A DNA stretch of 64,000 nucleotides from Candidatus Caldilinea saccharophila. Lineage in GTDB: Bacteria > Chloroflexota > Anaerolineae > Caldilineales > Caldilineaceae. Of the stretch, positions 21,245-31,800 are shown piece by piece. How positions within the stretch are numbered: position 1 is the stretch's first letter; each line of letters begins with the position of its first letter. The DNA lies in the NCBI GenBank assembly GCA_016710365.1, contig JADJVW010000001.1, forward strand, positions 434,001 to 498,000, written 5' to 3'. The notes under the pieces are model-generated. The model ran no database searches. It saw only the letters and a program-made list of their open reading frames with translations, and was not told where the DNA came from. A program made the translations under genes and the position numbers.

Positions 21245-22120
21245 CTACACCATCGTGCGCAGGCGTGGGTTGAAGGCCAGTTCCAGCGAACGCGTCATGG
21301 TAATCACCGAAAGCTGGAAGAGGGCGATCGCCAGGATGGGCATCATGATGCGCCACATCGCATCGCGGAAGAAGATGGCGCCCTGCGTCCAGGCCATGCT
21401 GATCATGACGCCCCAGTTGCTGCTGGAAACCGGCACCAGGCCGAGCAGCACCAGACCCACCTGCGTATAAACAGCCGCGGTCAGCGCCAACGTAAAGCTG
21501 ATCACAATATAGGTCATCATGTTGGGCACCAGTTCGCGGAAAACGATGTGCAGCGTGCCCAAATCAAGCGCGCGCGCTGCTTCGACAAAATCGCGTTCCT
21601 TCAGCGAAAGCGCCTGCGCCCGCACAGCGCGCAGCAGCGCGGCCCAGCCAAGCAGACCGAGAAAGATGCCAAGATAGGTCAGGTTGTCCAACGTGATGAA
21701 GGCGGCCAGCACCGCCAGCAGCGGGAACTGGGGAATGGTGAGAAAGATGTCGGTGAAGCCCATGATGGCCCCATCGATCTTGCCGCCCACAAATGCAGTC
21801 ATCGTGCCAAAAGTGACGGCGATAGCTGTGGACAGGAACGCCGCGACCACCGCCACATAGATTACATCCTTGCCGCCGTGCACAATTTGCGAGAAGATAT
21901 CGCGCCCCTGATGGTCGGTGCCAAACCAATGCTCGGCCGAAGGCGGCTGGTAGATCTGATCAAGCTTGGTTTTGGAGTCGAGTGGGATGAAGAACGGACC
22001 GATCAGACAGACGATCAGAATGAAACAGGTGGCTAAAAAGCCGATAAAGCCGGCCTTGTTGTAGGTCATCAACTTGAGCGTCGTGCTCAACGAACGAAAG
22101 AACCCTCGGATTACACCCAT
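21245..22120 (-). CDS. Peptide ABC transporter permease (OppC/DppC type)
   Basis: 291 residues from the ATG at 22120; a longer frame to 22201 is open but adds a charged, non-conserved tail. The N-terminal OppC_N helix ('GFIGFLATCFILIVCLIGPF') is followed by the 'HWFGTDHQGRDIFSQIVHGG' signature of the family, then the transmembrane domain with the EAA-like loop 'EAARALDLGTLHIVFRELVP' that contacts the ATPases. It lies 56 bases downstream of the OppB-type permease gene. Confidence 0.93.
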   Translation of the reverse strand: MGVIRGFFRSLSTTLKLMTYNKAGFIGFLATCFILIVCLIGPFFIPLDSKTKLDQIYQPPSAEHWFGTDHQGRDIFSQIVHGGKDVIYVAVVAAFLSTAIAVTFGTMTAFVGGKIDGAIMGFTDIFLTIPQFPLLAVLAAFITLDNLTYLGIFLGLLGWAALLRAVRAQALSLKERDFVEAARALDLGTLHIVFRELVPNMMTYIVISFTLALTAAVYTQVGLVLLGLVPVSSSNWGVMISMAWTQGAIFFRDAMWRIMMPILAIALFQLSVITMTRSLELAFNPRLRTMV

Positions 22121-22175
22121 TGTCTGCTCCGCTTTAACGTGTTTCGGAAACCACCCATTGTCACTCTGCCAATCC

Positions 22176-23255
<1,080 letters not shown>

Positions 23256-23606
23256 AGAATTTGGTTTCGTCGGCTAGGTCGGGTTCGACAGACAAAAGGT
23301 ATAAGCAATTCGGGAGTGGTATATACCAGCATAGGCCGCATTCAAAAAAAAGAACTCTAAAACAATTGACAGGAGCGTGCCGTTGCCGATGTACAGTTCT
23401 GAATTGTTACTTCATGCTGATGTAGAACAGAGTAACATAGACATTCGATCCCTGTCAATTCAGTTTTTTGCAAAACGATTGTATCTTCGCAAGCAGTCAA
23501 AGTCATCTCCAATTTGACAAAATACGCTGAGAATAGTAGAAGAAAGAATTGCGCTCGGCAAAGTAGCCGAATTCCGCAGAGGGATGCAACTTGACAATCA
23601 AATCCG
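23256..23606. other. Intergenic region upstream of the peptide transporter operon and rnpB
   Basis: About 350 bases, clearly richer in A+T than its surroundings, with no credible protein gene. On the minus strand a TTGACA (complement at 23453-23458) could be a -35 box for the transporter operon, with a weak TTACTC 17 bases on. Several other TTGACA hexamers occur on the plus strand, any of which could serve rnpB. I could not choose among them. Confidence 0.5.
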
Positions 23607-24058
<452 letters not shown>

Positions 24059-24116
24059 TCGGATTTGCATCAATGATTTGCCTGTTGTATACTCCAAAAA
24101 GTTCTGCGGAAGGCGC

Positions 24117-24203
<87 letters not shown>

Positions 24204-24218
24204 ATGTGGCCGGTTCAG

Positions 24219-24291
<73 letters not shown>

Positions 24292-24357
24292 CTTCCACAC
24301 GGAAACCTGAAGCGTCGGGGGAGGAGAGCAGTCAGTAGCACTGCAGATACGTAAGAT

Positions 24358-24432
<75 letters not shown>

Positions 24433-24461
24433 AAAGGGTCGGCCACGCGGCCGACCCTTTT
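24433..24461 (+). terminator. Rho-independent terminator inside the tRNA cluster
   Basis: Stem AAAGGGTCGGCC with GGCCGACCCTTT around a four-base ACGC loop, ending in TTTT. It separates the first three tRNA genes from the last three, which suggests two transcription units, unless the stem only partly terminates. Confidence 0.85.
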
Positions 24462-24477
24462 GATGAAAACTTGATAG

Positions 24478-24550
<73 letters not shown>

Positions 24551-24566
24551 CCTTTCCAACGTCCTA

Positions 24567-24641
<75 letters not shown>

Positions 24642-24708
24642 CCATTACGGGGCAGGAAAGCCTGCTCTATACGTTGTAAATAAGTTGTTTGGCACTCTTT
24701 TCTTTATA

Positions 24709-24787
<79 letters not shown>

Positions 24788-24822
24788 AATTCTACCTGGC
24801 AGCACCGATACCAAGACAAGTA

Positions 24823-24871
24823 ACACCAAAGAGAAAGCCCTTGCCAATGGCAAGGGCTTTCTCTTTGGTGT
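24823..24871. terminator. Bidirectional hairpin terminator after the tRNA cluster
   Basis: Perfect stem of 23 base pairs with a three-base loop; the arm begins ACACCAAAGAGAAAGCCC. It ends the tRNA cluster on the plus strand and a short minus-strand unit on the other side. On either strand the stem's lower part is U-rich (CTTTCTCTTT), though a pure U-run is missing. Confidence 0.75.
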
Positions 24872-24918
24872 CCGGTAGCACCTACAGGGTATATCCCCGA
24901 GGCGATGCTACCGGACAC
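24868..24918. repeat. Second inverted repeat abutting the terminator
   Basis: Arms GTGTCCGGTAGCA and TGCTACCGGACAC pair perfectly over 13 bases around a 25-base insert. It shares four bases with the preceding hairpin, so the two stems cannot both form fully. On the minus strand it encloses the end of a 19-codon ORF. Confidence 0.75.
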
Positions 24919-24941
24919 AGACTAAAACGAGTACTGTCCAT
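24882..24941 (-). CDS. Possible 19-residue peptide ORF with very strong ribosome site
   Basis: The minus strand carries AAAAGGAGGTG, an ideal Shine-Dalgarno sequence, seven to eight bases before an ATG. The encoded peptide is 'MDSTRFSLCPVASPRGYTL'. Its stop lies in the loop of the GTGTCCGGTAGCA hairpin, and the perfect 23-bp terminator follows at once. A consensus-like promoter lies about 70 bases upstream. It could be a small protein, a leader peptide or a peptide-bearing regulatory RNA. Nothing on this strand lies downstream for it to attenuate before the transporter operon more than 1.5 kb away. Confidence 0.45.
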   Translation of the reverse strand: MDSTRFSLCPVASPRGYTL

Positions 24942-25015
24942 GTACACCACCTCCTTTTATTGGGATAGCGGATTCAGGCTTGGCGCTGGCAGGGCCACTC
25001 ACCTAGCTGGTGCAG

Positions 25016-25044
25016 AGTATCCCACACTCATTCCCCTTTGTCAA
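25016..25044 (-). promoter_or_regulatory. Sigma-70-like promoter for the short minus-strand unit
   Basis: On the minus strand TTGACA is followed after exactly 17 bases by GATACT. It begins just past the mgtE stop codon and points at the 19-codon ORF and its hairpins. The predicted transcript is about 190 nucleotides. Confidence 0.6.
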
Positions 25045-25056
25045 ATGACGATTTTC

Positions 25057-25893
25057 TCAAATTAAAAAGCGTAAAAAATAGGTCGCCAACCCCAAAAAGA
25101 GCAAAAAGCCGCAAATATCGGTAAAGGTGGTCACAAAAATGCTCGACGCCAGCGCCGGATCGATGCGCAGCGCTTTCAGCATCATTGGCATAAGCACACC
25201 CGCAATAGCCGCTACAATCAGGTTGCCCACCATAGCAAGCCCGATCACCAATCCCAGATACGGATTATGCTGCCAGAATCCTGCGATCAACGCCACCAGG
25301 ATGCCAACCGAAATCCCATTGATGATGCCCACGCGCGCTTCATGCCAGAGCGCCCAGAGCGTATCGCGCGGTTCGATCTCTTTGAGCGCCAGGGAACGCA
25401 CCATAATCGTCATGGTCTGCGTGCCGGCATTGCCCCCCTGCCCGGCGACGATCGGCATGAAGGCCGCCAACACCGCCGCGCTCGCAATCGTGCTCTCGAA
25501 CATTGCCACCACACTTGATGCCAGAAAGGCGGTGCCGAGATTGACCACCAACCAAGGCAGCCGGTTGCGCACCGCCTCCGGAATCGGGCTGTAGATCTCG
25601 GAATCGGAGCTCATCTGCGCCAGCCGATAGATATCTTCGGTCGCCTCTTCCTCGATCACATCGATGACATCGTCGATCATCACGATGCCGATCAACCGTT
25701 CTTCCTCGTCCACCACGGGCAGCGAAACCAGATCGTAGCGTTGCAACAACTGCGCCACTTCCTCTTGATCCGCGGTGGCGCGCACGGAAATCACGCTGCG
25801 ATCCATGATCTCCTCGATGGTTTGCTCCAGATCGGCCAGGATCAGCGCCTTGAGATCGACAAGCCCGATCAATCGCGCATGACGATCCAGCAC
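25057..25893 (-). pseudogene. mgtE: Magnesium transporter MgtE, C-terminal part (CBS and membrane domains)
   Basis: Second CBS motif region ('SVISVRATADQEEVAQLLQR', 'LPVVDEEERLIGIVMIDD') followed by five membrane helices of the MgtE channel, including 'IVAGQGGNAGTQTMTIMVRS' and the ion-pathway region near 'ITDICGF'-like 'TFTDICGFLLFLGLA'. The frame is separated from the N-terminal part by a single base: deleting one C of the CCC at 25944-25946 (minus strand) joins them through 'SESVRFIRKHYAEEEDFYTL'. MgtE is a Mg2+-gated Mg2+ channel of the plasma membrane. Given the other homopolymer shifts in this window the gene is probably intact in life. Confidence 0.88.
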
Positions 25894-25933
25894 GTACAGG
25901 GTGTAGAAATCTTCCTCTTCGGCATAGTGCTTT

Positions 25934-26410
25934 CTAATAAAACGGGACCGATTCGCTGACCGTCCAGAAACGGCGCAAGGACGAGGGCGCCGCGGTCATG
26001 ATGCCGCCCGCGGTGTCGGGCGGATAGGTCATCAGCGCGGCGACGTCGGACGGCTCCTCCATCTGTTCGAGCACCTCGGCGGCCTGGTCGGGCTCCAGCT
26101 CACCGAGCAGGTCGGCGGCCATGTCCGGCTCCATTTCATCGAGCACATCCGCCAGCATCCCGACATCAAGATGCTGTGCGACGCCGGCCATGTCCTCCTC
26201 GTCGAGTTGCTCGAAGACGTCGGCCAACTCGGTCGCGTGCAGCCGCTCGACGATTGCCCCCTGTTGTTCAGGCTCCAACTCCGCCAGCAACTCGGCGCTG
26301 TCGGCAGGGTGCAGCGTGCGCAGGTAATCGATGGCGCCTGCTATGTCCTGTCCGTCCAGATAGGCGTGTAGGCGCTCCAACGCATCGTTCAGTTCAATGG
26401 GATCGACCAT
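25934..26410 (-). pseudogene. mgtE: Magnesium transporter MgtE, N-terminal cytoplasmic part
   Basis: From the ATG at 26410: the MgtE N domain, an alpha-helical superhelix of short acidic repeats ('LHPADSAELLAELEPEQQGA', 'LADVFEQLDEEDMAGVAQHL', 'MAADLLGELEPDQAAEVLEQ'), then the start of the first CBS domain at 'TAGGIMTAAPSSLRRFWTV'. The many acidic residues form the Mg2+ sensor that closes the channel. The frame ends at a TAG caused by the one-base shift. A GGAGG lies close upstream, and a terminator stem lies 90 bases further up. Confidence 0.88.
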
Positions 26411-26491
26411 CTTCCACCTCCGCCATGTTTTCACATAGACAAAATGTGTCGCAGCACGCGTTGGTGGATGGTCAACAGACAAAAGGAGGCG

Positions 26492-26526
26492 AAAAAGAAA
26501 CCGCCTGACCAACAGGTCAGACGGTT
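26492..26526 (-). terminator. Intrinsic terminator upstream of mgtE
   Basis: On the minus strand a 12-bp stem AACCGTCTGACC / GGTCAGGCGGTT with loop TGTT (one G-U pair) is followed by TTTCTTTTT. It sits between the 89-codon ORF and mgtE, so it either ends the former or acts as an attenuator for mgtE. Confidence 0.8.
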
Positions 26527-26580
26527 CGACAACCACAAAGCAGCAAGAGATCGCAATGAGGGCTTGCCCTCTTGCATCGA

Positions 26581-26850
26581 TCAGAAAGCAAACCTCCAGA
26601 CGCGATCGTGGTTGCTGCGCAGGCTGTTGCCACCGCCGGCCAGGTCTCGCTGGTGAAACACCGGACGCGCAAAACGACGATTCAGATTGATTTGTTGGCG
26701 ATGGATAGCTCCGCCGCCAAGTGTTTCGACAGCAGCATGGCCCAGCAATTGCTTGGTCAGCGTACGCTGACCAGGCTCTGCATCGGGCTTGCTACTGTCC
26801 GGGTCCGTCTGGATTTGCAGCGGCCCCGTAGAACGTTGTTCAGGATTCAT
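26581..26850 (-). CDS. Hypothetical 89-residue protein
   Basis: ATG preceded by GGAAAG five bases upstream. The product is hydrophilic, rich in Arg, Gln and Asn, with no membrane helix, no cysteine and no recognisable domain; the end reads 'HDRVWRFAF'. Support comes from context: a consensus promoter about 100 bases upstream and an intrinsic terminator downstream. Codon usage by eye is unremarkable. It may be a small protein, or the ORF may be accidental inside a longer untranslated mgtE leader. Confidence 0.4.
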   Translation of the reverse strand: MNPEQRSTGPLQIQTDPDSSKPDAEPGQRTLTKQLLGHAAVETLGGGAIHRQQINLNRRFARPVFHQRDLAGGGNSLRSNHDRVWRFAF

Positions 26851-26859
26851 TATCTTTCC

Positions 26860-26884
26860 AAAAAAACCGGTGCGACCCCGTCGC
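26860..26884 (-). promoter_or_regulatory. Terminator-like stem with U-run in the leader (possible attenuator)
   Basis: On the minus strand GCGAC-GGG-GTCGC is followed by ACCGG and seven T's, just before the ribosome site of the 89-codon ORF and about 70 bases after the predicted start of transcription. An upstream CGGTGC can pair with GCACCG at the stem's edge, so an alternative fold is possible. Ligand unknown. Confidence 0.4.
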
Positions 26885-26952
26885 CTGTCGGGATTCGTTG
26901 TCGTACTGACCTGGCGCTTGTCTAGGCTGCACCGAACCTGTCGATCGTCGCA

Positions 26953-26981
26953 AGCATAGCACTCGCCCCGCTGGCTGTCAA
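26953..26981 (-). promoter_or_regulatory. Sigma-70-like promoter upstream of the 89-codon ORF and mgtE
   Basis: Minus strand TTGACA, 17-base spacer, TATGCT. It is one of the best promoter matches in the window and points leftward towards the small ORF and mgtE. Confidence 0.6.
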
Positions 26982-27008
26982 AACAGGACGGACAATCACC
27001 TCATTCCC

Positions 27009-27968
27009 TCATGCGCCACTTTCGAGCCAGGCAACCTTTGCCGGCGTCAGCGCCACATCGAGCGCCGCAGCATTGGCGGCATATTCGGCGCCGTTGGCGC
27101 ACCCGACCAACGGGAAGGCCGCAAAGGGCTGCGCCAGCACATAGGCCATCGCGATCTGCGCCAACGGCGCGCCACGCTGCTCGGCAAGCTGCCGGGCGCG
27201 TTCCAGACGAGCAAAGTTTTCCGGGTAACAATAGCTCTGCACACAGAGACGATCCAGATAGGCCGTAAAAGTGTCCAGATTATCGGGGCGGAAGCGCCCG
27301 CTGAAAAAACCGCCGGCGAGACTTGACCACGTCAGCAGGGGAATGTCGTGCTGGGTATAAAAGGTGCGCGCCGCGGCGTTGGCGTCACCCGTAAGCGAGA
27401 CGCAATTGTCCCATGGCTCCTTGACTTGAATCGCCAGACTGAAGTTGGGGCTGGAGACGGCGAAAGGCTGCAACCCGTGTTGGGCCGCATACGCGTTGCC
27501 CGCCTCGATGCGCTGATGACTCCAGTTCGAGCCGCCAAAGGCGTGGATGCGACCGGCAGCCAGATGTTCGTTGAGCACTTCCACGATCGGGCCGACAGGA
27601 ACCGTCGGGTCGTCGCGATGCAACAAATAGAGATCGATGTAATCCGTGCGCAGCCGCGCCAGCGAATCGTGCAGATCCGCGGTGATGTCGAAGGGCGTCA
27701 CGCGGCGGCGATCTTGGTTGTGATGCGCGCCTTTGGTGATGACCACCACCTGGTCACGCAAATGACGCGTTTCGATCCAGCGACCGAGCGTGCGTTCGTT
27801 ATCACCATTGCCGTAGACATGCGCCGCGTCGAAAGCGTTGCCGCCCAACGCAAAGATGTCATCGAGCAGACCAAAACTGTAGTCAAGCTTGTCGGAACCG
27901 ATCATGACAGTCCCCTGAATAAGCCGCGCCACCGGTTTGGTGACGCCAGGAATCTGGCCGTATTGCAT
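27009..27968 (-). CDS. Aldo/keto reductase
   Basis: 319-residue NAD(P)H-dependent oxidoreductase with a TIM-barrel fold. The catalytic tetrad is visible: Asp and Tyr in 'FDAAHVYGNGDNERTLGRWI', Lys in 'VVITKGAHH', His in 'IDLYLLHRDDP'. The C-terminal cofactor region is 'AAFPLVGCANGAEYAANAAA', less basic than typical NADPH-binding members. The subgroup acts on sugars or other small carbonyls; substrate unknown. The gene stands alone, upstream of mgtE's leader region. Confidence 0.93.
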   Translation of the reverse strand: MQYGQIPGVTKPVARLIQGTVMIGSDKLDYSFGLLDDIFALGGNAFDAAHVYGNGDNERTLGRWIETRHLRDQVVVITKGAHHNQDRRRVTPFDITADLHDSLARLRTDYIDLYLLHRDDPTVPVGPIVEVLNEHLAAGRIHAFGGSNWSHQRIEAGNAYAAQHGLQPFAVSSPNFSLAIQVKEPWDNCVSLTGDANAAARTFYTQHDIPLLTWSSLAGGFFSGRFRPDNLDTFTAYLDRLCVQSYCYPENFARLERARQLAEQRGAPLAQIAMAYVLAQPFAAFPLVGCANGAEYAANAAALDVALTPAKVAWLESGA

Positions 27969-28244
27969 GAGTTGACCTCGATCTAAAAAATGAGTATGGA
28001 AATAAGCAAGGAACCATGGCTAGTTCCGCGCTGAATCATACCACGCGCGGAAACCTTCCACGATTGCCAGGTCGCGGCTTGGCTTTTTTCGCCGCGCCAA
28101 TCGGCGCACGAAACTTTGAGGAGGTCCCAAGCTGGGCTGTCCACTCTCACAACAAGTGACCCACCAGCGCATGGAACTTTGTTGTCGCAAGGCTCGTCAT
28201 CACAATAGAAAGCGAAATGTTATGTATGCTGATTCGGGGGATCA

Positions 28245-28739
28245 ATGAAAATAGGATTATCCATGGCAATCTTCACCGCAACCATCCTGGTTGCCTGTGC
28301 ACCAGTGCAGCCCCTTGCTTCAGAACCAGTCGCACCAGCCACGCAGAAGCTCACCGTGGTGGAGGATGGTTCGCTCGTCCAGGAGGAAGTAATTGAAGCC
28401 GCAAAGCCCACAGAAGAAAGCCGGCCGATGCCGGCGGAAGGGAGCCAGCCGATGCTGCCACAAGTGAGTCAGGCCATCAATGACCTGGCCGCCACTCTGA
28501 ACGTGACGACCGAGCAAATCGAGGTTGTGAGTGTGGAAATGGTGGTCTGGCCAGATGGCAGTTACGGCTGTCCAAAGCCAGGCATGATGTACACGCAAGT
28601 GCTGCAAGACGGGCTGCGCATTCGCTTAGCTGCTGACGGCGTTGTCTATCAATACCATAGCGGCGGCGGACGCGCACCATTTCTCTGCAATGACCCCGCC
28701 AAACCGGCGCCGCCCGGCAGCAAAACCGAAGGAAGTTGA
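28245..28739 (+). CDS. Small lipoprotein with WPDGSxGC domain (copy 1)
   Basis: 164 residues. N-terminal lipoprotein signal 'MAIFTATILVACAPVQP' with the lipobox Cys, then a variable Pro/Glu-rich spacer and a conserved C-terminal domain: 'VVWPDGSYGCPKPGMMYTQV', 'GLRIRLAADGVVYQYHSGGG' and 'APFLCNDP'. The two cysteines likely form a disulfide outside the cell. A paralog with the same layout lies at 32510. Both face a large secreted subtilase across a palindrome. A role in protease binding or inhibition is a guess from context only; no domain name is recognised. Confidence 0.82.
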   Translation: MKIGLSMAIFTATILVACAPVQPLASEPVAPATQKLTVVEDGSLVQEEVIEAAKPTEESRPMPAEGSQPMLPQVSQAINDLAATLNVTTEQIEVVSVEMVVWPDGSYGCPKPGMMYTQVLQDGLRIRLAADGVVYQYHSGGGRAPFLCNDPAKPAPPGSKTEGS

Positions 28740-28760
28740 CTCAGTTGAGCAGTTATACTG

Positions 28761-28806
28761 ACCAAACAGAGGCCGGGAGAACATGTTCTCCCGGCCTCTG
28801 TTTGGT
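28761..28806. terminator. Perfect 46-base palindrome between convergent genes
   Basis: Arms ACCAAACAGAGGCCGGGAG... and its exact complement meet with no unpaired loop base, giving 23 paired bases on each side of ACATGT. It lies between the lipoprotein gene and the convergent subtilase and ends in TTTGGTTACTT on the plus strand. It is most likely a bidirectional terminator. Confidence 0.8.
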
Positions 28807-28876
28807 TACTTACCGACCGTAACGAAGTGCGCTGCGGCTCAAATGATCAATCTGACCCGTAGGCGCTTCGTGCAAC

Positions 28877-31800
28877 TTAGCGCCCGGTCACTTGCCCAAT
28901 AAAGCAGGCGATATTGTCGCCCTGGAAGACGTTGGGGCTGCACAGGATGCCGCAGTTGCTCCACACGCCCTTCTTCACGCCCGTCGCCTGATAGGTGATC
29001 ACGCGCGTCTCACCCGGCGCGCCGGGGACAGAGGTCACGCGCAGTTCAGTGTCAGCAACCGGCAGCGAACCGGCGCCGTCAGCGTAATAATTCTGACCGC
29101 TGTTACCGAATCTGTTTTCGGCGCCAACCGTCAGGAAGCCGCCATCGCCGTTGTTGACCGAGCCATACGTGAAGGTGATGTCTTCAACCGCACCCAGCGT
29201 TATCCAGACCTGGAACGAATTGGGCCGCCCGGTGCTATATTCTGGCACTGCGTCCCATTCCACGATCAGCCAGGTGGAGACGCCATCGGTAAGCGTCGCA
29301 ATGCGCATGGCGCCACCCGCGGCCGGGTTCAGATCCGTCCAATACGGCGCCAGCACATTGTTTGGCTGGAGCGGATTGGGGAAAATCTGATTGGCGAAGT
29401 TGATATCGGCGCTTGTGCCGCCGCCCACGACAATATAGCCGTTGCTGACGAGGCCGATGCGCGTCCACGTCTCACCGGCATAGGTGAAGGCAGGCACGGT
29501 GAAGTTGGTGATCGTCTCGTCGCCCACACCCGCAATCGGCCCGATGCCGAAGATCGACAGCGGCAGGTAGCCTGCGGGCGAACCGCCAGGATCTGCACCG
29601 ATCGTGACGATCGCCGGCTGGGCGCCCGCCAACGGGCCTTTGTAGACGACGCTGTTGCCCCAGACGCCGGCATTGACGACGCTGTTTGGATCCAGGCTCA
29701 ACTGAGGCGGCAATTGGTCGAAGAAGTCGACCTCAGCCGTGTCGAACGTGGTGTTCTTGAGCGTGACGGTGCAGGTGGTTTTGGCGCCGCGCGCAATGAC
29801 TGCCGGATCGCAGCTCTTGGTGATGTTGACGTTCGGCTCACCGCGCACCAGCGTGACCGGGAAGTGGACTGACCGGTCGCCCTGCTTGAACTCGATCATC
29901 GCAAAGCGCACCTGACCCATCGGCACATAGCGGGCGTCGATGGTGATGTCAAAGGTGAGCGCTTCCCCCGGATTGAGGCGAATCTGCTTGGGCAGGCTGA
30001 TGTTCACGTCCGGCGGCGCCGAGACGCTGACTTTCCAGTTGCGCGCGCGGTTATCGACGCTGCGGATCGTGCGCTGCACCGTGATCTTGCCTGCCATGTC
30101 GGGCAGATACAGGCTCGGATAGTTCGCATTCCACAGGCTCTTTTCCAGGGCCACGTAGTTTGCCTTGGTCTCATCGAAGGTAAAACCAGGATTGGTGGCG
30201 GCTGCCACATCGACGCGACCGGAACCGGTGTCGAACGAATCCGCCGGGGTGACGCCATCTTCCTTGACCACGCCGGCCACCTTGGCCGTCGTCATGATCG
30301 CCGACTTGATCTGGCCGGGCGTCCAGTCCGGGTGCAGGTCTTTCAGGAGCGCACCCACGCCGGCGATGTGCGGGCTGGACATCGACGTGCCCTGAATCGC
30401 CTGGAAGAGCTGGCCAGGATAGCCGCCATCTTCGGTAGCAGGCAGCGGTGTGTGGCCAGCTAGAATCTGTACGCCAGGCGCCGTGATGTCCGGCTTGCTG
30501 ACGCCTAGCAATTGCTGAGGCCCGCCGCGCGAGCTGAAGGAGGCAATGACGTCACCCTGCACCTGCGTCGCCGTGCCCGGCGTGAAGGTCGCCATGACGC
30601 CCGCGTGCGCGTTGAAGAACGCGATCATCTGGTCGCCTTCCGGCCCGTCGATGTGCACGCTGGGGATGAAATGGTTGTCGGTGTTCAACCCTTGCAGGAT
30701 GAGGTTGCGCAGGATCATGCCTGCGGCGCCGCCCTGACTGACGTTGTAGCTCTTGTTGACACGGGCGTTGACGCCACGCTCGCAGACTACAATCTGCCCG
30801 GTAAAGGCGCCGGGGGCAGCCGGATTCAGACACAGCGGATCGGCGGTATTGAGGACGACCGGCAGCGGGGTGCTGATGCCAGGCGTGACGGTGGCGCCAA
30901 CGAGGTTGAGCGTGTCACCGTTGTTTGCGGTCAGCGTCAGGGTGCTGAGGAAGTGACGGTCGCTGGTGCTGGCGGCGACGGTGGTCACCCACGGGCCGCG
31001 GTGCGCCACGGTCTCAGGCGCGGGGCCAGAGTTGCCGGCCGAGGCAGCCACGAAAACGCCGTTGTCGTAGGCATTGAGGAACGCCAGTTCGACGGCGTCG
31101 CCATAGGGCGCGTTGCCGCCGCTGATCGAGAAGTTGATGACGTTGACGCCGTCAAGGATGGCCTGTTCGACCGCGGCGATCGAGTCGCTGCCGTAGCAAC
31201 CTCCGTCGCCACAGACGCGATAAGCGATCACATGCGCGCGCGGCGCAATACCAGACACGACGCCGCGCGACTCGCCAAAGATGCTGGAGGAAACGCCCGC
31301 GTTGCCGGCGGAGGTCGTCAGCGTGTGGGTGCCGTGGCCGTTGTCATCACGCGCCGAGTCGAATTCAGTCGGCAGCAGGCCAACGAACGCCTTGTAGGTG
31401 TCGATGAAGTCGTACGCGCCGATCAATTTGTTGTTGCAGGAGAAAGCTGCATCGTTCGGATTCCACGCAGTGTCGCCAAAATCACAGGTGCTGCGGGGAA
31501 CGCCGCCTGAAAAGCCATTGGAACCGGGCACAACCGGCGGCGCAGCGTACGGCTTGCCGGAAGGATCCGGATCCGACACAGAGGGATGCTCAGGCCAGAC
31601 GCCGGAGTCCAGGATGCCGACGATCACCCCTTCGCCTGCGCTTTCCTGACCGCCGAGTTGAGCCCAGGCAGCCGGTGCGCCGATAAAGGCGGGGCTGGCG
31701 TCGGTATCAGGCTGGCGCAGCTCGTCAAGAAAAACGGCTTTGACGCCTTGGCTGCTGGCAACGTCGCCGATATTGCCTTCCGGCATTACCATCGAGACGC

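Noticed and set aside
26427..26850. M-box (ykoK) Mg2+ riboswitch upstream of mgtE
   Set aside because: I could not find the conserved M-box core; only terminator-like stems are visible, so I reported an unspecified leader instead.
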